Of a stretch of 64,000 bases of DNA, positions 1 through 8,863 are shown piece after piece; the first letter of the stretch is position 1, and every line of letters starts with the position of its first letter. Below the pieces are notes generated by a model, which was not told the origin of the DNA, did no database searches, and saw only the letters and a list, made by a program, of their open reading frames with translations. The stretch is from Candidatus Caccoplasma merdavium (lineage in GTDB: Bacteria; Bacteroidota; Bacteroidia; Bacteroidales; UBA11471). The translations under genes were made by a program, and so were the position numbers. The stretch is from contig DVLI01000026.1 in the NCBI GenBank assembly GCA_018715595.1, positions 292,082-356,081 of the forward strand. Reading direction: 5' to 3'.

Positions 1-162
1 GAGAATCGTCCATACCACCGGAAAGACAATGGCCGGAGGCGTTATGGCCGGCTTTTGCAAACCGGGGTACCACTCCAATATGGCCGTTCCTTGTAAAAAA
101 GCTCCTGACACACCGACTCCCAAACAGAGCAATATGGGCCACAAGTAATTCAAAGTTTTCAT
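1..162 (-). CDS. TspO/MBR family protein, 3' end outside window
   Basis: The reverse strand starts with ATG at 162 and stays open for 54 codons to the window edge. The N-terminus is a hydrophobic first membrane segment (about residues 5-24). It is followed by WYPGLQKPAITPP and then VFPVVWTIL, which match the family signature of the tryptophan-rich sensory/translocator proteins: W-Y-x-x-L-x-K-P, then P-P and F-P-x-V-W-T. TspO proteins are five-helix membrane proteins that bind porphyrins and other ligands. Only the first helix and the start of the second are present here, so full length and integrity cannot be judged. It diverges from corA. Confidence 0.85.
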   Translation of the reverse strand, partial: MKTLNYLWPILLCLGVGVSGAFLQGTAILEWYPGLQKPAITPPAIVFPVVWTIL

Positions 163-336
163 CACAATAAAGATATTCAAATTCTAACTCAAAAACAACA
201 ATCTACCCTGTTTTTTTGTTCATTGTCATGCTATTTCCCCATCGAAACAGGGATATTTTACAGCATTTCGGCATATCCGACGAGAATATCTTGTATCTTC
301 GAAGCGAAAAGAGCCGAACCAATATCTGACCGACAA

Positions 337-1362
337 ATGAACAACAACAATCTCCTCACCGACCGCCTCAGCTACCGCAGCGAGCACATGGCACCCACGC
401 AATTGCACCTGTTCAGTTACAATGCCACCGACATCGACGAGCACGTCGAGAAAGAACCCGAAAGCCTCATTCCCCTCATGGAGCGCCCCGGATACATTCA
501 CTGGCTGCAAATATGCGGATTGCAAAACACGGCTCACATACAAAGCATCTGCACCCACTTCGGCATCAATTTCCTCATCATGCAGGATATTCTCAACCCC
601 AACCACCCGTGTAAAATCGAGGAGTATGAAAAATTCAACATTGTCATTGCCAAATATTTCGACCAAGACAAAGAGTCGCAGGTAAGCATCGTGCAAGGCG
701 AAAATTTCATACTCACGTTCATGGAATACGAAACCGAGTCATTTCATGGCATCGAGAACGCCCTGCGCAACAATATCCTGAAAATTCGCACCCGCACCTC
801 AGACTATCTGCTCACAGTCCTGCTCAATGATTTGGTCTCGAACTTCATTTCAGTATCGGCCCAAATCGACAACGCGCTCGAAGATTTGGAGTCGGAACTT
901 CTGCTCGAAAAAAGCGCATACGAAATAGGCATCGAAATACAGACCTTGCGAAGGAGGTACCTCCTGCTCAAACGCACGGTCACGCCACTCAAAGAGCAAT
1001 ATATGCGACTGATACGCTCCGACTCGCCCCTGATACACAAGACCAACCGAGCCTTTTTCAATGACCTCAACGACCACATCAATTATGTCGCCCAAAACAT
1101 CGAAATCTGTCGCGAGACCCTCTCTTCGCTGGTCGACCTGTATATATCGAACAACGATTTGCGCATGAACTCCATCATGAAACGGTTGACCATCGTCTCG
1201 ACCATCTTCATACCGCTCACCTTTCTTGCCGGGGTATGGGGCATGAACTTCGACTACATGCCCGAACTCAGTTGGGAATACGGCTACTTGGGCGCATGGC
1301 TGCTTATGATAGGTATCGGCGTGGGGGTGTATGTATTTCTCAAAACGAAAAAATGGAAGTAA
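337..1362 (+). CDS. corA: CorA-type magnesium/cobalt transporter
   Basis: 341-residue CorA-family divalent-cation channel of the inner membrane. The long N-terminal part is the cytoplasmic alpha/beta and helical funnel. Two C-terminal membrane helices (about 280-300 and 319-335) flank the diagnostic GMNF motif at about 302, followed by DYMPEL, as in CorA proteins. The open frame extends upstream to 223, but the sequence from MNNNNLLTDR is the natural start because the upstream extension has no family character. It stands alone between the divergent TspO gene and mutS2. Specificity (Mg, Co or Ni) cannot be read from the sequence. Confidence 0.9.
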   Translation: MNNNNLLTDRLSYRSEHMAPTQLHLFSYNATDIDEHVEKEPESLIPLMERPGYIHWLQICGLQNTAHIQSICTHFGINFLIMQDILNPNHPCKIEEYEKFNIVIAKYFDQDKESQVSIVQGENFILTFMEYETESFHGIENALRNNILKIRTRTSDYLLTVLLNDLVSNFISVSAQIDNALEDLESELLLEKSAYEIGIEIQTLRRRYLLLKRTVTPLKEQYMRLIRSDSPLIHKTNRAFFNDLNDHINYVAQNIEICRETLSSLVDLYISNNDLRMNSIMKRLTIVSTIFIPLTFLAGVWGMNFDYMPELSWEYGYLGAWLLMIGIGVGVYVFLKTKKWK

Positions 1363-1397
1363 GCTGTCCGACAGCCCATAATCCCGATAAGATTTCG

Positions 1398-1405
1398 TAC
1401 CTTTG
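1398..1405 (+). promoter_or_regulatory. Promoter -7 element for mutS2
   Basis: TACCTTTG matches the Bacteroidetes housekeeping -7 consensus TAnnTTTG and lies 22 bases before the mutS2 ATG at 1428. No clear -33 TTTG is seen at the usual spacing. Confidence 0.55.
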
Positions 1406-1427
1406 CGGCTCATCATAATGCAGAGAA

Positions 1428-3899
1428 ATGACCTACCCACAAAACTTTGAAGAGAAAATCGGATTCGACAAAATACGCTATCTCATCAGCGAACGTTGCC
1501 TGAGCACTTTGGGCAGCGAACGCGTGAATGAAATGAAATTTCTCACGTCGTGCGATACAATCGAACGGCTGCTGCGGGAGACCGAAGAATTCACCCGCAT
1601 ACTGCAAAGCGAAGACGACTTCCCGGCCGACTATTTTTTCGACATACGCCCCTCATTGCAACGGGTTCGCATCGAGGGCACATTTCTCGATGAAACCGAA
1701 CTTTTCAACCTGCGGCGTTCGCTCGAAACGATTCGCAACATCGTAGGCTATTTCATAACCGAAGAAGGCGAAGAGTGCCTCTATCCTTATTTGCAGGCAT
1801 TGGCCGCCGATGTCGTCGTTTTTCCACAACTACTCACCCGCATCGACCAAATAATCGACAAATTCGGGCACATCAAAGACAACGCCTCTCCCGAGCTGGC
1901 ACAGATACGACGGGAACTCAACCATACCCTCTCGGGCATCTCCCGCAGTCTGAACATCATTCTCAGAAATGCCCAAAACGAAGGCATCGTCGACAAGGAG
2001 GTGGCTCCCACCCTGCGCGAAGGGCGGCTGGTCATACCCGTCATACCGGCTCACAAGCGGCGCATCAAAGGCATCGTGCATGACGAGTCGGCCAGCGGGA
2101 AAACCGTGTATATCGAGCCGGCCGAAGTCGTGGAGGCCAACAACCGCATCAGGGAACTCGAAGGCGAGGAACGTCGCGAAATCATGCGCATTCTCACGCT
2201 CTTTACCGATGAATTGAGACCGCACCTGCCCGACATCGCCTATTCTTATGAATTTCTCGCCGACATCGACTTCATACGGGCCAAAGCCTTGTTTTCGCTC
2301 GAAACAAATGCACTTCTTCCCCATTTTGAGAAGTGTCGGCAAATCGAGTGGTACCATGCCGTGCACCCCCTGCTCTACCTGGCGCTCAAAAAGCAAAACA
2401 AAAGTGTCGTGCCGCTCGACATCACACTTACCCCCGAACAACGCATACTGCTCATCTCGGGGCCGAATGCGGGTGGGAAATCGGTATGCCTCAAAACGAC
2501 CGGACTACTGCAATATATGTTGCAATGCGGCCTGCTCATTCCCGTGTATGAAAATTCGCACGCGGGCATCTTCGACCACATCTTCATCGACATCGGCGAC
2601 GAACAGTCTATTGAGAACGACCTGAGCACATACAGTTCTCACCTGACAAACATGAAATATTTTGTCAAGAACTGCAACGAAGGGACCTTATTGCTCATCG
2701 ATGAATTTGGCGGCGGCACCGAGCCCCAAATCGGCGGAGCCATCGCCGAAGTGCTCCTCGACCGTTTCAATCGCAAAGGAGCTTACGGAGTAATCACCAC
2801 CCACTACCAAAACCTGAAACAGTTTGCCAAAGATACCCCGGGCATCATAAACGGGGCCATGCTCTATGACCGCCACATGATGCAACCGCTCTTCAAACTC
2901 TCCATCGGTAACCCGGGTAGCTCCTTCGCCATAGAAATAGCCCGTAAAATCGGTCTGCCCGAAGATGTCATTGCCGACGCTTCGGAGAAAGTGGGTTCGG
3001 ACTATATCGACATGGACAAGTACCTGCAAGACATCGTCCGCGATAAACGCTACTGGGAAAACAAACGGCAAAACATACGGCAACGCGAAAAGCAGTTAGA
3101 AGAGCTCACCCGGAAATACAGCGACGACTTGCAAGAAATCGAGAAGGAACGGAAACGCATCTTGAAAGAGGCCAAACAGAAAGCCGAACAACTGATTGCC
3201 GAGTCGAACGCCCGCATCGAAAACACCATTCGCACCATTAAGGAGGCCGAAGCCGAAAAAGAAAGGACCAAGGCCGCCCGTCAAGCCCTCCATTCGTTCA
3301 AAGACGAGCTGTCGAACGACGAAGAAAACAACGATGCCATATCGAGGGAAATAGCCAAAATCAAAAATCGGGAAGAGAAAAAGAACCGGCGGAAAAGTGA
3401 AAACCGAAACGAACCGACCAACCTCACTCCCATCACCGCTGGCGATGCCGTATGCATCAAAGGGCAAACCATGGTAGGAGAAGTCGAGTCGGTCCAAGGC
3501 AACAAGGCCGTCGTCATTTTCGGCCAAATCAAATCATCGGTCAAACTCGAACAACTCGAAAAAGTCAACCGCAACCGGCTGAAACGGGAACAGGCCGTGA
3601 AAGCGACGTTCGTAAGTGAAGAAACAACCAACAGCATGCGGGAGAAAAGTCTCAACTTCCACCGAGAAATCGACATTCGCGGATTCAGAGCCGACGAAGC
3701 CCTCCAAGCAATTATCTACTTCATCGACGACGCCATTCAGGTAGGAGCCCAACAGGTACGCATCTTGCACGGTACCGGGACAGGCGCCCTGAGGCAACTG
3801 GTAAGAGACTACCTCAAAGGGGTGTCGGGAGTACGCACTTTTCACGATGAACATGTGCAATTCGGAGGCGCCGGCATCACCGTCGTGGAACTCGATTGA
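1428..3899 (+). CDS. mutS2: MutS2 family ATPase with C-terminal Smr domain
   Basis: 823-residue MutS2 protein. Seen in the sequence: the MutS-type ABC ATPase with Walker A GPNAGGKS at 345-352 and Walker B IDEFGGGTEP around D425-E426. A long charged coiled-coil segment follows (about 510-650). The C-terminal Smr domain runs from about 745 to 823 and contains DIRGFRADEAL and HGTGTGALR. The N-terminal mismatch-recognition domain of MutS1 is absent, so it is not a mismatch-repair MutS. Known members act against recombination intermediates or on collided ribosomes. It is a single-gene unit between corA and dxs, with its own -7 element 22 bases upstream. Confidence 0.96.
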   Translation: MTYPQNFEEKIGFDKIRYLISERCLSTLGSERVNEMKFLTSCDTIERLLRETEEFTRILQSEDDFPADYFFDIRPSLQRVRIEGTFLDETELFNLRRSLETIRNIVGYFITEEGEECLYPYLQALAADVVVFPQLLTRIDQIIDKFGHIKDNASPELAQIRRELNHTLSGISRSLNIILRNAQNEGIVDKEVAPTLREGRLVIPVIPAHKRRIKGIVHDESASGKTVYIEPAEVVEANNRIRELEGEERREIMRILTLFTDELRPHLPDIAYSYEFLADIDFIRAKALFSLETNALLPHFEKCRQIEWYHAVHPLLYLALKKQNKSVVPLDITLTPEQRILLISGPNAGGKSVCLKTTGLLQYMLQCGLLIPVYENSHAGIFDHIFIDIGDEQSIENDLSTYSSHLTNMKYFVKNCNEGTLLLIDEFGGGTEPQIGGAIAEVLLDRFNRKGAYGVITTHYQNLKQFAKDTPGIINGAMLYDRHMMQPLFKLSIGNPGSSFAIEIARKIGLPEDVIADASEKVGSDYIDMDKYLQDIVRDKRYWENKRQNIRQREKQLEELTRKYSDDLQEIEKERKRILKEAKQKAEQLIAESNARIENTIRTIKEAEAEKERTKAARQALHSFKDELSNDEENNDAISREIAKIKNREEKKNRRKSENRNEPTNLTPITAGDAVCIKGQTMVGEVESVQGNKAVVIFGQIKSSVKLEQLEKVNRNRLKREQAVKATFVSEETTNSMREKSLNFHREIDIRGFRADEALQAIIYFIDDAIQVGAQQVRILHGTGTGALRQLVRDYLKGVSGVRTFHDEHVQFGGAGITVVELD

Positions 3900-4008
3900 A
3901 ACAAATTTGTCACACCCACACACGCTGCAAGTCATTGGTGCGGCACGAAGGAATCGGAGTCACATCGATAATTATGCCATAGATTGACGATATTGCAAAG
4001 AAAAAATG

Positions 4009-4016
4009 TATCTTTG
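4009..4016 (+). promoter_or_regulatory. Promoter -7 element for dxs
   Basis: TATCTTTG matches TAnnTTTG. Its position, 18 bases before the ATG at 4035, shows that the upstream in-frame ATG at 3984 would lie before the transcription start, so 4035 is the better dxs start. Confidence 0.6.
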
Positions 4017-4034
4017 CGTGTTAATCACACCGAA

Positions 4035-5927
4035 ATGATTACCGAAAAAAGACCTATACTTCCCGACCTATATAATCCCGACGACCTACGGAAATTGTCT
4101 CTCGACCAACTTCCGCAAGTGTGCGACGAACTGCGACAATTCATCATCAATGCCCTTTCACAAAATCCCGGGCATTTCGCATCAAGCTTGGGAACAATCG
4201 AATTGACCGTAGCCCTGCATTATACGCTCAACACCCCCTACGACCGCATCGTGTGGGACGTCGGGCACCAAGCCTATGCCCATAAAATCCTGACCGAGAG
4301 ACGAGAACGATTCTCTACCAACCGCAAACTCGGCGGGCTCAGCGGGTTCCCGTCACCCATGGAAAGCCCCTACGACACATTCGTGGCCGGGCATGCCTCC
4401 AACTCCATTTCGGCCGCACTCGGCATGTCGGTAGCCTCCAACCTGAAAGGAGAAAAAGGCCGCAAAGTCGTTGCCGTCATCGGCGATGCCGCCATAGCCG
4501 GCGGCTTGGCGTTTGAAGGGCTCAACAACGCATCGACCAACCCCAACAACCTGTTGATAATTCTCAACGACAACAACATGGCCATCGACAACAACGTCGG
4601 TGCATTCCACCATTACCTGTCTCATATCAACACGTTGCCATTCTACAACAACATACGCTATCTGCTCTACCGGACATTGGTGAAGATGCGCCTTGTCTCG
4701 GAACAGCAAAAAGGAGCCATTCTCCGATTCAACAACAGTTTGAAAGCTCTCATCGCAAGGCATCAGAACATATTCGAAGGGCTGAACATCAGATACTTCG
4801 GACCCATAGACGGGCATGATGTGACACAATTGGTGCGGGTACTGAACAATATCAAAGATATGTCGGGACCCAAAATACTGCACATCAAAACCGTCAAAGG
4901 AAAAGGTTTTGCCCCGGCCGAGAAAGACGCTGTCGCGTGGCATGCACCGGGTCGTTTCAACAAGGAGACGGGCGAACGCATCACAAACCACAGCCAAAAC
5001 CAACCACCGCTCTTCCAAGATGTATTCGGACATACTTTGGTGGAACTGGCCGAGCAAAACGAAAAAATAGTGGGCATCACGCCCGCCATGCCCACCGGCT
5101 GTTCCATGACCTACATGATCGAGAAGTTTCCCAACCGCGCTTTCGACGTGGGCATCGCCGAGGAACATGCCGTCACGTTCTCGGGCGGACTGGCCAAAGA
5201 AGGGCTCATACCTTTCTGCAACATCTACTCCTCATTTATGCAACGGGCCTTCGATGAAGTGATACACGATGTGGCCATACAAAACCTCCCCGTCGTGTTC
5301 TGTCTCGACCGCGCAGGTCTCGTCGGTGAAGACGGCATGACCCATCATGGAGCATTCGACCTCGCCTATATGCGTTGCATACCCAACATGACCATTGCCT
5401 CACCCATCGACGAACATTATCTGCGCCATCTCATGTTCACGGCACAATCGACGGGACATTGCTTCACCATACGCTATCCCCGCGGACACGGCTCACTCAT
5501 CGAATGGCAATGCCCCATGCAACGCCTCGAAATCGGCAAAGGCCGCTTGTTGTCCGATGGCAACGACATGGCAGTCCTGTCGATAGGGCCCATCGGGAAA
5601 TCGGTGCAAAAAGCCGTCGCCTCGGCACGGGAACAAGGGGTGTCGGCCGCCCACTACGACATGATATTCCTCAAACCCATAGATACCGAAATACTCCATC
5701 ATGTAGGGAAGCATTTCAAACGCATCATAACCGTCGAAGACGGTACCATCGAAGGAGGCTTGGGAAGTGCCGTCATGGAATTTATGGCCGAAAACAACTA
5801 CACGCCCCACATCAGACGGATAGGTATACCCGACCGGTTTATCGAACAGGGAAGCATTCCCGAACTTTATGCCTTGTGCGGCATGGACGAAGCCAGTATC
5901 GAAAAACGCATTCTCGAAACGTGGTAA
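4035..5927 (+). CDS. dxs: 1-deoxy-D-xylulose-5-phosphate synthase
   Basis: 630-residue thiamine-diphosphate enzyme that condenses pyruvate with glyceraldehyde 3-phosphate, the first step of the MEP isoprenoid pathway. Seen: the N-terminal [20 protein letters not shown] block, the ThDP/Mg-binding stretch [16 protein letters not shown] (from G150) ending in [10 protein letters not shown] (N178), the pyrimidine-domain glutamate in [10 protein letters not shown] (E376/E377), and a C-terminal transketolase domain. Length is normal. The ThDP motif reads GDA instead of the usual GDG. The start at 4035 is chosen because a promoter -7 element sits at 4009-4016. It is followed 49 bases later by trkA. 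Confidence 0.95.
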   Translation: MITEKRPILPDLYNPDDLRKLSLDQLPQVCDELRQFIINALSQNPGHFASSLGTIELTVALHYTLNTPYDRIVWDVGHQAYAHKILTERRERFSTNRKLGGLSGFPSPMESPYDTFVAGHASNSISAALGMSVASNLKGEKGRKVVAVIGDAAIAGGLAFEGLNNASTNPNNLLIILNDNNMAIDNNVGAFHHYLSHINTLPFYNNIRYLLYRTLVKMRLVSEQQKGAILRFNNSLKALIARHQNIFEGLNIRYFGPIDGHDVTQLVRVLNNIKDMSGPKILHIKTVKGKGFAPAEKDAVAWHAPGRFNKETGERITNHSQNQPPLFQDVFGHTLVELAEQNEKIVGITPAMPTGCSMTYMIEKFPNRAFDVGIAEEHAVTFSGGLAKEGLIPFCNIYSSFMQRAFDEVIHDVAIQNLPVVFCLDRAGLVGEDGMTHHGAFDLAYMRCIPNMTIASPIDEHYLRHLMFTAQSTGHCFTIRYPRGHGSLIEWQCPMQRLEIGKGRLLSDGNDMAVLSIGPIGKSVQKAVASAREQGVSAAHYDMIFLKPIDTEILHHVGKHFKRIITVEDGTIEGGLGSAVMEFMAENNYTPHIRRIGIPDRFIEQGSIPELYALCGMDEASIEKRILETW

Positions 5928-5976
5928 CAAACGACAGACACCAAGAAAAATTTATAGCATCGACATACCCCAAATT

Positions 5977-7311
5977 ATGAAAATCATTATCGCAGGAGCA
6001 GGCGAAGTCGGAACACACCTGGCCAAATTATTATCGAATGAGAATTTGGACATCGTTCTCATCGACACCGATGTGGAAAAGTTGAATTGGCTTGATGCCA
6101 ACTACAATCTGATGACCATCGCAGGGTCGCCCACTTCTCTGAAAATCCTGAAACAAGCCGGCATCGAAGAGGCAGACTTGTTTATTGCCGTCATGCCTTA
6201 TGAAACACGCAACATCGTGGCGTGCCAATTTGCAAAAAAATTCGGCACACGCAAAACCGTCGCCCGCATCGATAACTATGAATATATGTTACCCGAAAAC
6301 AAGGCATATTTCAAAGAAACGGGTGTCGACGAACTGATTTATCCCGAAATGCTCGCCGCAGAAGAAATCGTAACGGCATTGAGTCATAACTGGGCACGCA
6401 ACTGGTTCGAATTATGTAATGGAGAACTTATTCTCATCGGTGCGAAAATTCGTGAAAACGCCCGAATCCTAAATCAGAAACTGTCGGAATTGAACAAAGC
6501 CCACTTACTATACCACATAGCCGCCATCAAACGTAAAGATCGGACCATCATTCCGAGAGGTTCTGATGAAATACTGGTAGGTGATATCGTATATTTTACC
6601 ACAACACCGGGACACATACACGACATTCAACAACTCACCGGCAAAAAAGAAATCGACGTGCACAAAGTCGTCATCATGGGAGGCAGCCGCATAGCGATAA
6701 GGCTCGCACGCATCTTGCCCGACTCCATGCGCATGAAAATTATCGAAATCGACAAAGACCGTTGCTACAAACTGGCCAACTCCATACCCGAAGTCATGAT
6801 TGTCAATGGAGACGGCCGCGATACCGAATTTCTCAAAGAAGAAGGCATCAAAGACACCGATGCATTCGTCGCACTGACCGACAGTGCCGAGACCAATATC
6901 CTAGCCTGCCTGTCGGCCAAGCGTTTCGGTGCCGTAAAGACTGTCGCCGAGGTAGAGAACCTGTCATTCATACCTACGGCAGAAAGTCTCGACATCGGGT
7001 CGGTAATTAACAAAAAGCTGCTCACGGCAAGCCGCATTTTCCAAATATTGCTCGACGAAGACTCTTCCAACGTCAAGTGCCTTGCCATGTCCGATGCAGA
7101 AGTAGCCGAACTCATCGTCAAGGAAAACGCCCCCATAACACAAAAACCCATCAAAGACCTCAATCTACCCCGTGACATCACGCTGGGCGGTCTTATCCGC
7201 GACGGCAAAGCAATGATCGTAAACGGTAACACGCAGATACAAGTCAATGACCATGTAATGGTTTTCTGCCTTGATACCGTCATTCACAAATTAGGCAAAT
7301 TATTTGGATAA
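5977..7311 (+). CDS. trkA: TrkA, Trk potassium uptake NAD-binding subunit
   Basis: 444-residue cytoplasmic gating subunit of the Trk potassium transporter. It has two tandem RCK units. The first Rossmann fold starts at once with IIIAGAGEVGTHLAKLL (residues 3-19) and ends its beta-2 with an acidic ID. The second starts near 232 with MGGSRIAIRLA. A TrkA-C domain follows each half. The frame opens further upstream inside dxs, but the Rossmann strand begins exactly at the ATG at 5977, so that start is used. Its stop codon is separated by one base from the ATG of trkH, so the two are very likely translated together. Confidence 0.95.
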   Translation: MKIIIAGAGEVGTHLAKLLSNENLDIVLIDTDVEKLNWLDANYNLMTIAGSPTSLKILKQAGIEEADLFIAVMPYETRNIVACQFAKKFGTRKTVARIDNYEYMLPENKAYFKETGVDELIYPEMLAAEEIVTALSHNWARNWFELCNGELILIGAKIRENARILNQKLSELNKAHLLYHIAAIKRKDRTIIPRGSDEILVGDIVYFTTTPGHIHDIQQLTGKKEIDVHKVVIMGGSRIAIRLARILPDSMRMKIIEIDKDRCYKLANSIPEVMIVNGDGRDTEFLKEEGIKDTDAFVALTDSAETNILACLSAKRFGAVKTVAEVENLSFIPTAESLDIGSVINKKLLTASRIFQILLDEDSSNVKCLAMSDAEVAELIVKENAPITQKPIKDLNLPRDITLGGLIRDGKAMIVNGNTQIQVNDHVMVFCLDTVIHKLGKLFG

Positions 7312-7312
7312 A

Positions 7313-8776
7313 ATGGCTGATATCAATTACCGCATCATACTGAGAATCATAGGCGTACTGTTATGGTTAGAAGCCTTGTCGATGCTTCTGCCGTTGGCCG
7401 TCGCATTATACTACGGCGAGCACGACATCAATGCCTTTTTACTGACGATAGGTATAGCTGTCGCAAGCGGAAGCATACTCTTTTTCCAATATTCCAACAA
7501 AGAACGGAAAACACTGGGGAAACGCGATGGAATCATGGTCGTAACCCTATGTTGGATATTTTTCTCATTGGTAGGTTCCCTGCCATTTATCTTCTCCGGT
7601 TCCGTCGAAAATTTGGCCGGAGCTTTCTTTGAAACTGTTTCGGGAGTTACAGGAACCGGAGCAAGCATAATACCCGATGTGGAAAAACTTCCACACGGCA
7701 TTCTCATGTGGCGCAGCCTCATACAATGGTTGGGCGGATTGGGAATCATTCTTTTCACCCTCGCCCTCCTGCCTTTGCTGAACAGTGGAGGCAGTATGCA
7801 GTTATTCAATGCCGAGACAACAGGTATCATGAACGACAAACTCGGCCCCCGCATAGGCCAAACCGCCAAGCTCCTATGGACGACTTATTTGGGAGTTACA
7901 CTCGTGCTTACGGCACTTCTCTACATGGGCCCCATGAACCTTTTCGATGCGTTATGCCATGCTTTTACGACTTGTGCAACGGGGGGATTTTCCACTAAAA
8001 ATGCCAGCGTTGCATATTGGAACTCAGCATACATCGAATATGTCATCACAGCGTTCATGCTCATTTCGGGTATCAATTACGCACTTGTGTACCGTGCGAT
8101 ACGCGGCGAAGTAAAAAAAACATTCGGAAACGAAGAAGTGAAATGGTATCTGATTATAGTGGCCGTATTTACAATCCTCATCACAATCGGTTTGTTTTTC
8201 AACGGGGTTGCCGACAAATTAGGTATCGAAGCCACCATACGGGCGGCATTGTTCCAAGTAGCCTCAACCATCACCTCTACCGGCTACATAACGGCCGATT
8301 TCGTCGCATGGGGGCCATTCTTCTGCATACTCATCTGTCTGCTGATGTTTAGCGGAGGCTGCGCCGGTTCGACCAGTGGTGGGGCAAAAGTCATACGCAT
8401 TGTTGTGCTACTCAAAAACACCATATACGAATTTTACCGGCAGGTACACCCCAATGCCATCGTCCCGGTGCGCATAAACCAACAGGCCATATCGCACGAG
8501 ATCGTATCCAAAATACTGGCATTTCTTTTTACCTACGTATTCATCGTCATCATTGGCGCATTAGCTTTGGCAACGATGGGTCTCACTATCGACGAAGCAT
8601 TTGGCTGTTCACTTTCCTGTATCGGGAACATAGGTACCGGATTGGGACGGACATTATATTCATTTGCCATCATACCCGATGCCGGGAAATGGATACTATC
8701 ATTCATCATGCTGGTGGGACGACTCGAAATTTTCACCGTACTGATTCTTTTCACCCCATATTTCTGGAAAAAATAA
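7313..8776 (+). CDS. trkH: TrkH family potassium uptake protein
   Basis: 487-residue inner-membrane pore subunit of the Trk system, partner of the TrkA protein encoded one base upstream. The four pore-loop segments typical of the Trk/Ktr/HKT superfamily can be seen: VSGVTGTGAS, TTCATGGFST, STITSTGYITAD and SCIGNIGTGLG, each with the filter glycine, between hydrophobic helices. A late cytoplasmic loop contains GGCAGSTSGGAK. A TTG at 7304 in frame overlaps trkA, but the ATG at 7313 directly after the trkA stop is the more natural start. Confidence 0.95.
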   Translation: MADINYRIILRIIGVLLWLEALSMLLPLAVALYYGEHDINAFLLTIGIAVASGSILFFQYSNKERKTLGKRDGIMVVTLCWIFFSLVGSLPFIFSGSVENLAGAFFETVSGVTGTGASIIPDVEKLPHGILMWRSLIQWLGGLGIILFTLALLPLLNSGGSMQLFNAETTGIMNDKLGPRIGQTAKLLWTTYLGVTLVLTALLYMGPMNLFDALCHAFTTCATGGFSTKNASVAYWNSAYIEYVITAFMLISGINYALVYRAIRGEVKKTFGNEEVKWYLIIVAVFTILITIGLFFNGVADKLGIEATIRAALFQVASTITSTGYITADFVAWGPFFCILICLLMFSGGCAGSTSGGAKVIRIVVLLKNTIYEFYRQVHPNAIVPVRINQQAISHEIVSKILAFLFTYVFIVIIGALALATMGLTIDEAFGCSLSCIGNIGTGLGRTLYSFAIIPDAGKWILSFIMLVGRLEIFTVLILFTPYFWKK

Positions 8777-8831
8777 TCATAAAAAGAGCTATATTCTTCG
8801 ATAAAACCGCACTTCTTCTTTTTAAAACGAT

Positions 8832-8839
8832 TATTTTTG
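8832..8839 (+). promoter_or_regulatory. Promoter -7 element for ftsK-lolA
   Basis: TATTTTTG fits TAnnTTTG and lies 24 bases before the ftsK ATG at 8864, in the short gap after trkH. Confidence 0.5.
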
Positions 8840-8863
8840 TGAGAAGATTTAACTTGCTGAAAC

